From Warburgia ugandensis (lineage: Eukaryota; Streptophyta; Magnoliopsida; Canellales; Canellaceae), in assembly GCA_035236585.1 (NCBI GenBank), contig CP141126.1, forward strand, positions 71,551,779 through 71,615,778: a stretch of 64,000 nt of DNA, given 5' to 3'. This document shows positions 58,961 through 64,000 of this stretch, piece by piece; position 1 is the first letter of the stretch; every line of letters starts with the position of its first letter. The position numbers were made by a program, and so were the translations under genes. The notes beneath the pieces were generated by a model. That model made no database searches, was not told the origin of the DNA, and was given only the letters and a program-made list of their open reading frames with translations.

Positions 58961-60002
58961 TGAGGGTCTCTATGAGGGGTTGAACTAGCAATCCAACAAC
59001 ATTGGTAATAGGGAAAGTACTTGAAACCCATCATTCTTTTCTATTGAACAATAATGTGAGAGATTAACTTTTGACATTTTAAATTATAACATGCTATTGT
59101 GTTTATTTTTCAAATTGAGCATGTGTCTCAGTCTTTCTATTGGCATTCTATGTTTCTTTGGTCAAATGATTTTCTTTTTCCATTCTTAAGCAATGTAAGG
59201 GTGAGAATTGTAAATTGAACTTAGAAATTAATTCTAGTTCCTTTGTGTGATGTCTAGTCAAAGTTTCCAATTTCTATATCATTGTAAAATGAAAAAGAAA
59301 ACATGAGGAGTTTGGTCACTAGGTGATATGCTATGTATAACCGGGTTGATGTATAGGTGTTGTTGGTTTGGCCTTTTCATTTTGATACTTAAAAGGTTTT
59401 ATTTCAGAAGGATGTGATCTATACCTACTATTTCTTTCTTGCTCTTTCTTTCACTTGAGGTTCTATGTGGGTGCATCTATGCTAGTGAATTATTTTGAGT
59501 TTTTAGAGCAAAGGCAATGTCTATTATTGTGATGAAGTTCATCAAATGACCCTTTATAGTTTACTAGAGTAGCATTGTTTGAATTTCAAGATCATAGGCA
59601 TCATCTATTATTGTGTTGAAGTTCATCAAGTGGCCTTGGATGATACTGAGTAGCATTGTTTGAAATGAAAACTCGTATATGTTATCTGCTAATAATCATG
59701 ACTTCACTATTTCTTTTTGAATTGATATATTGTTGAGTTGTGGACTTTATTTGAGTAATTTTAATTGATAGAAGCCTTTTATATTTTAGATGAGTACCTC
59801 AATGGAATGATTATCCTTTTATTCCCTGTTCATATGTTATGAATATGGCTAAGTAACAAAAGTAGTGGTTTGTCTCCAGATTTCAATGTGGAGATAAGGG
59901 AATACAAGAATATCAGCTTCACTATCTATGATGTTGGTGATCATGACAAGGTATCCCCTAAAGATTTTGTTTCCCCTCGGAGCAATTAGTTAATAATGGT
60001 TT
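58961..60002. other. AT-rich spacer, no gene
   Basis: No reading frames of note. It contains the second copy of the dispersed repeat (59168-59365). Two related stretches with TAGCATTGTTTGAA and TGAAGTTCATCAA recur about 80 bp apart at 59530-59670. Confidence 0.5.
59168..59365 (+). repeat. Dispersed repeat copy 2 (partner at 10248-10445)
   Basis: Same order of words as copy 1: TTTTCTTTTTCCATTCTTA, GGGTGAGAAT, GTAAATTGAACTTAGA, GAGGAGTTTGGTCA, AGGTGATAT and GATGTATAGGTG. Flanks differ from those of copy 1. Family unknown. Confidence 0.65.
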
Positions 60003-60470
60003 TTGTATAATGTCAATTATCTAATGATAAATGTCCATGCATTGATAAATAAACATACATTTAAAGACTATTTTCCAAAACCATCCTTAAATGAACACTT
60101 ATTTAAAAACTATTTTCAAAAACCATGTTTATATATACACATATTTAAAAATGCTTCTAGAAAGTTGTCCTTAAATGTGCGCACATTTGAAGATGGTTTT
60201 GGAAAATCATCTTAAAATGTACTCACATTTAAAGATGGTTTCTATAAGCCGCCTTTAAAAGTGCAAGATTTTTAAAGATGGTTTTGGAAATCGTCTTTAA
60301 AAAAAAAAAAAAATTTAAATGGTCTTCTATCCATTGTTAAAAATATATATTTGAAGATGATTTTGTAACCATCTTCTTTTCAACCAATTTTCATAGGTAG
60401 CTAGATAGAAGATGGTTTTGGAATCATCTTTGACATAAGTTTTTAACCATCTTTAAAAGCCTTCATTGCA
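60003..60470. repeat. CACTA (En/Spm)-like subterminal repeats
   Basis: The words AAAGATGGTTTTGGAAAT, CATTTAAAGATGG and ACCATCTTTAAA recur in both orientations at least ten times with short spacing. This pattern of A(A)GA(C/T)GGTTTT with its inverse is typical of the ends of plant CACTA transposons. The terminal CACTA motif and the transposase were not found, so only a fragment is called. The frame at 60003-60215 is a by-product of the repeats. Confidence 0.45.
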
Positions 60471-61883
60471 AGCATCCAATCTGTTTCATCCACAAAACAA
60501 AAGGTTTTTTGTTAGAATTGTGGGCATCAAAATTTTCACACTTTCAATAAACAATTAGAAAATATAGTTTTGACCATGCTCACAATGTGAAGAATGGTAA
60601 AATGGAGTGTTCAAAGGGTCTTTATGATTATGTTCAAAATTCTAAGCACTTTATGCCAATACAACAAAGTTTTGGAAGAAAACAAGACCATTCAAATGTA
60701 CTCTAGTGGTCAAATTTTATGTGAAAAATTATGAAAATGCCATTGGTTAACAAAATTATTTTTTTAGATCACCTAATCTTCTAGTTTTCTTACTGGACTT
60801 TTGGTTTTTAATGTTAATATGAAATTTAAAAAAAAAAGATTAGCATTTCGAATTAGAGAAACACCCTTTAGCATTTGAGTTTTATAAATTGATCCAACCT
60901 CCTAAAATTTGATTTTATAATTAAAGTCAAGAGTTGAATTTCTTCCCTCTTGGAATTAAGTCTTAACACTATTTTTACCAAACTCAAATTGTGATTTTTT
61001 TTCATTACATTATAACGTATTAGATAAATAGAATTAAAACAATAATAACCAAGTACCCTTTGCAATCAAAGTGTAGTTATGATAACATGCTATTATAGGA
61101 GTGTTTTTAAGAAAACACTTCACCCCTTAGTTTTAAAAAAAAGGATGTCCAAGAAGGCCACAAACACTCTTGGACACTGGACTTCTCCTTAGCTCTTCTT
61201 TGCCAACTTTAAGCATAACATAAGTAAGGAGAAGAGCCCTACTTTTATTAAGAGTTCCACCCTCCACCAACTCTCCTTCCTCTTTCAATTATTTTGTTCT
61301 TAAGATTTGGTGCGCACACATCTTCTAGAGTCCATCTTTTCCTAGAAAAGGAAAGAATAAAATTGAGAGTAGGTCCCTTCTATTAGGAGCCCCACTTTCT
61401 CTCAACTCTCTTTCCTCTTTAAATTGTCTTCCTAGGATCTAAGGCAACTCAAAACAAATTGGGCACCTCATATGTTCTAACCTTCATTCCTTTTTGAAAA
61501 AGAGAAAAATAAATGGAGATTGGGTCCCACATTCCTCGAGAATTCTATTTTTCACCAACCATTTTTCTCTTTCCTAATGTTTAAAGAAAACTTTTTAGAG
61601 AGTTTCCCCATAACCCAACTACCTTTCTCCTAAAGTCTAGCCAACATGGAGAGTTCCATATTATCCTTTCTCTCTCTCTCTTACCCACACCCCTTCTTTC
61701 TTTCCATTTTTCTAAATTTCTCTCCAATCATCTCTATCACAACCCACCTCACTCCCATCTACTAACTCCCCACATCCCACTATCTCTATCTTTATTCTCT
61801 CTTTTTTTTTCCATCTCTCTCTATCTCTCTTTCCTACACCCCACCATTTCTTTCTCTCTCTAGTATTTTTCTCTCTTATCTTA
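60471..61883. other. Spacer, no gene; pyrimidine-rich right part
   Basis: Nothing coding. From about 61240 the plus strand is rich in CT runs, and 61660-61880 is nearly a CTCTCT/TTTCTC low-complexity tract that continues beyond the solo LTR after 63904. Confidence 0.5.
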
Positions 61884-62720
61884 CCACCTGTGATGACTCG
61901 GGTTTTCCCATGCATTTTTAAATGCAATGTCTAATTCCTAAGGCGGGATGCATCCCTATTTGAAAACCATTTTTATAAAAATAATGCAATGCAGCGGAAA
62001 ATCTTTAGTTTTAAACTCATTTTGAAAACCCTGAGTGTCATTTGCTTTCACAACAACCAAAGTAGTTTTTGAAAAACTTTAGAAATCATAAATGTTTTTC
62101 GTAGGTCTATCCAGTCACAGCTCACAGCCCAACTATAAATAAATACAAATACATGTCCAAAGGGTAGAGTGTTTACTTACATGTATAATTGTCTCCTTTT
62201 GATTTACTTGCTCATAGCACTAACATAGGCATCCTCTACTCGTGAATGGAGCTATCTTGAAAGGGGGAGTATATACTATACTCAGTAGGAGTCTCTCACT
62301 ACTAGTTTTATAATGCATGCTGCGTTTAAAACCATATGCTCTTTAAAACATGTGCATGTTTGAACACTCATATTCAATATCGATATTAAAAATCATTGCC
62401 AAACGGGAATACTAACGACTTAAAGAATCGCATAATCCAAGTCGAAAGTATCATATATATCATAAGCATAATGATATGCATAAGATGCTCCACTGAATCC
62501 AACTCATGGATATATGGGATGGTCGACCAACCTCATGTCATGCCATATGCAATGCAAGTAAATCCTCAAAACATAGGGCCCACTATGCCTTTTAGGGTCC
62601 ATGGGTCCTTGCTTAATTTATTGTCAGGCTAGATCCTATCATGTGGATCTACTATTCTATGGTTAACTCTATAAATTATCCTCTAATCCTAACTTTATAG
62701 TCTCATTAGGTCTGCGTGTT

Positions 62721-63020
62721 CCAGTTCCTAGGACACTCGTGCATCCTGGTTGAACCGCAACCGCCTCACGTGCGCGCGTACCCAAAGGCCGTGCCAGGGA
62801 TCGCATTTTGTACGCACACATGCATGCTCAAGCGACTCGTTATGATGTGCATCCTAGATGGCATCGAACGGACACACCTTTGGTGTAGCATGGCGCGTCT
62901 CAACTCCCAGGGCACCCCGTGCATCCCGGTTGAGCTAGGACTCGTGCCCCACGTCACGCGAGCACTCGAAGGCCACACCTGGGACAGTGTATGCACTGTC
63001 GTACGCCTGGAACCTGTCCT
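62721..63020 (+). repeat. CpG-rich block with an internal duplication of about 178 bp
   Basis: A segment starting CCTAGGACACTCGTGCATCC at about 62731 recurs, diverged, as CCAGGGCACCCCGTGCATCC at about 62907. ACGT cores (CACGTG and CACGTC) occur in both, and a third partial start lies near 63018. A related single block is in the solo LTR at 39900-40030. ACGT cores are the core of plant bZIP/bHLH binding sites. Confidence 0.6.
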
Positions 63021-63491
63021 AGGGACCCTGTCCCAGTCACACGTGAACCATGGCGTCCTTAAGACACCTTGTTAGTACAAAGCCGGTTGGAGCTTGGGAC
63101 GTTTTCCGGCTAGGAAAACTGGCTGGAAAAATTGGCTAGGAAAAGACCAGATCCGGGATGGATCTGGCCTAGGGGAAGTGAAGCAGAGAGAAGGGAAAGA
63201 GAAGCTTTACCTGGGTAGCCGGGGACGACCTTTTCCCAATGGTGCGTTTCCCTCTGCACCTGCCGGAAATCTGTGTTGTCTAGAACCCATGAAGAAGGGG
63301 GAAAACCCCACTGTCGAGCAAGACCGGAAAAGAGAAGAGAGGGGAATGGGGAGACAAGTAAAAGAATGGCTGGCCTGACTCGGGCCTGGCCATTGCCGAA
63401 AATCGTAGGGAAATTGGGTTTCCAATTTTTGCTGGAAACCCCAGTCCCAAATGACCAAAAAACTCATGTTTTGGAGAGAAGGGGTGTAGGG

Positions 63492-63500
63492 TATTTATAG
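63492..63500 (+). promoter_or_regulatory. Candidate TATA element of the solo LTR
   Basis: TATTTATAGAGGGAAGAAGG is shared with the related LTR at 40438 at the same distance from the LTR end. It is the best candidate core promoter in this LTR. Confidence 0.45.
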
Positions 63501-63903
63501 AGGGAAGAAGGCAGTGCCCCTCAATGGCGATGCCGCCATTTCCCTTGGTGTTTTCTGGAAAAATCAAGAGAGGGGGGGTTTCTAGAGAAATCGGGAGGAG
63601 GAAGACTACAGGGGGTGTCGTTATCAAAATGGCCCCTGCATTTTTTGTTCTTTTTCGTTTTTAGTTTAAATTACAGAAATGCCCCTGATCTTTAAACAGC
63701 CGTAACTTCATACGAACTCCGTTTTTGGCGTTCTTTGAGGCGTTGGATTCCATTTTTTGAGTAGAATCTAATGGTACCAAGTTTTCTTACAAATTCCTTC
63801 ATTTACTATTTTAAATAAAGTAAAACATTTAACACAATTTATTTCCCATAGAATGTCCAATTTTTGTTAAAAATAGCGTAAATTGCTCGGGCATTACACC
63901 ACC

Positions 63904-64000
63904 GCACTTTTTTTTTTTTTTTTAATCTCTTTCTTTCATCCCCTCCATCTCACATATCTTTTATCCAATATCTCTCTTCCTTTTTCTTTCATATATCCTC
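63904..64000. other. Pyrimidine-rich flank of the solo LTR
   Basis: A run of about 18 T residues is followed by CTCTTTC-type repeats that continue the low-complexity tract interrupted at 61883 by the solo LTR. No gene is seen up to the window end. Confidence 0.6.

Larger units (their letters stand above)
61889..63898 (+). repeat. Solo LTR (2010 bp) with target duplication CCACC
   Basis: It starts TGTGATGACTCGGG and ends CTCGGGCATTACA. CCACC is present on both sides (61884-61888 and 63899-63903). It shares the TGTGATGAC start, the GGTTGAACCGCAACCGC block (62750), TTACCTGGGTAGCC (63208) and TATTTATAGAGGG (63492) with the solo LTR at 38024. The CpG-rich part (62720-63060) contains an internal duplication. 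Short frames such as 63280-63627 run against this orientation and have no recognisable domains. Confidence 0.87.

Noticed and set aside
60003-60215. 70-codon frame with repeated FK/PK words
   Set aside because: Direct translation of the CACTA-like subterminal repeats.
63094-63627. Frames on both strands near the right end
   Set aside because: Within a solo LTR on GC-richer sequence. Overlapping on both strands and without domains.

Overview
The window is nuclear DNA from a seed plant, most likely an angiosperm, and it is built almost entirely of nested transposable elements. No host gene, tRNA, rRNA or CRISPR array could be recognised. The evidence is a Ty3/gypsy element of the Athila type with a tRNA-Asp primer site, several very long LTRs, a decayed PIF/Harbinger DNA transposon, CACTA-like repeats, and a left edge that reads like plant mitochondrial DNA.

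Layout. 1-2815: visibly less AT-rich DNA without recognisable genes, with the texture of plant mitochondrial intergenic sequence (probable NUMT). 2820-6640: decayed PIF/Harbinger transposon with a Myb/SANT-like ORF1, a DDE transposase that has lost the block normally carrying the catalytic Glu, and a small GRF zinc-finger/transmembrane reading frame. 6640-10486: non-coding, ending in a 200-bp repeat seen again near 59.2 kb. 10487-22957: complete 12.5-kb Athila-like retrotransposon flanked by the duplication CAAGT, with an intact 981-residue RT-RNase H-integrase frame, broken gag and protease, and no env. 25190-28220: a decayed long LTR (family P). 28870-33030: a 4.2-kb LTR (family X). 33060-36825: the 3' part of a dead Athila-like element ending in an LTR that looks chimeric. 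38024-40788: solo LTR. 41069-47939: second X copy, split by a minus-strand solo LTR (42435-45058). 47940-51381: 3' remains of a third Athila-like element plus its LTR (family Q). 52048-58960: second P copy, split by a solo LTR of family Y (52515-55361) and by an inverted Y fragment (about 55660-57046). 60003-60470: CACTA-like subterminal repeats. 61889-63898: another solo LTR with target duplication.

How it works together. The order of nesting gives relative ages: P and X copies are old, the four solo LTRs (each with a 5-bp target duplication found by eye) came later, and the full Athila-like element is young because its two LTRs differ by only a few percent. Its pol frame could supply reverse transcriptase and integrase, but gag and protease carry stops and frameshifts. 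The most unusual structural observation is a stretch of about 400 bp, present in the 5' leader of the Athila-like element, that reappears in inverted orientation inside both X LTRs. All alignments were made by eye, so percentages and fuzzy boundaries are approximate.
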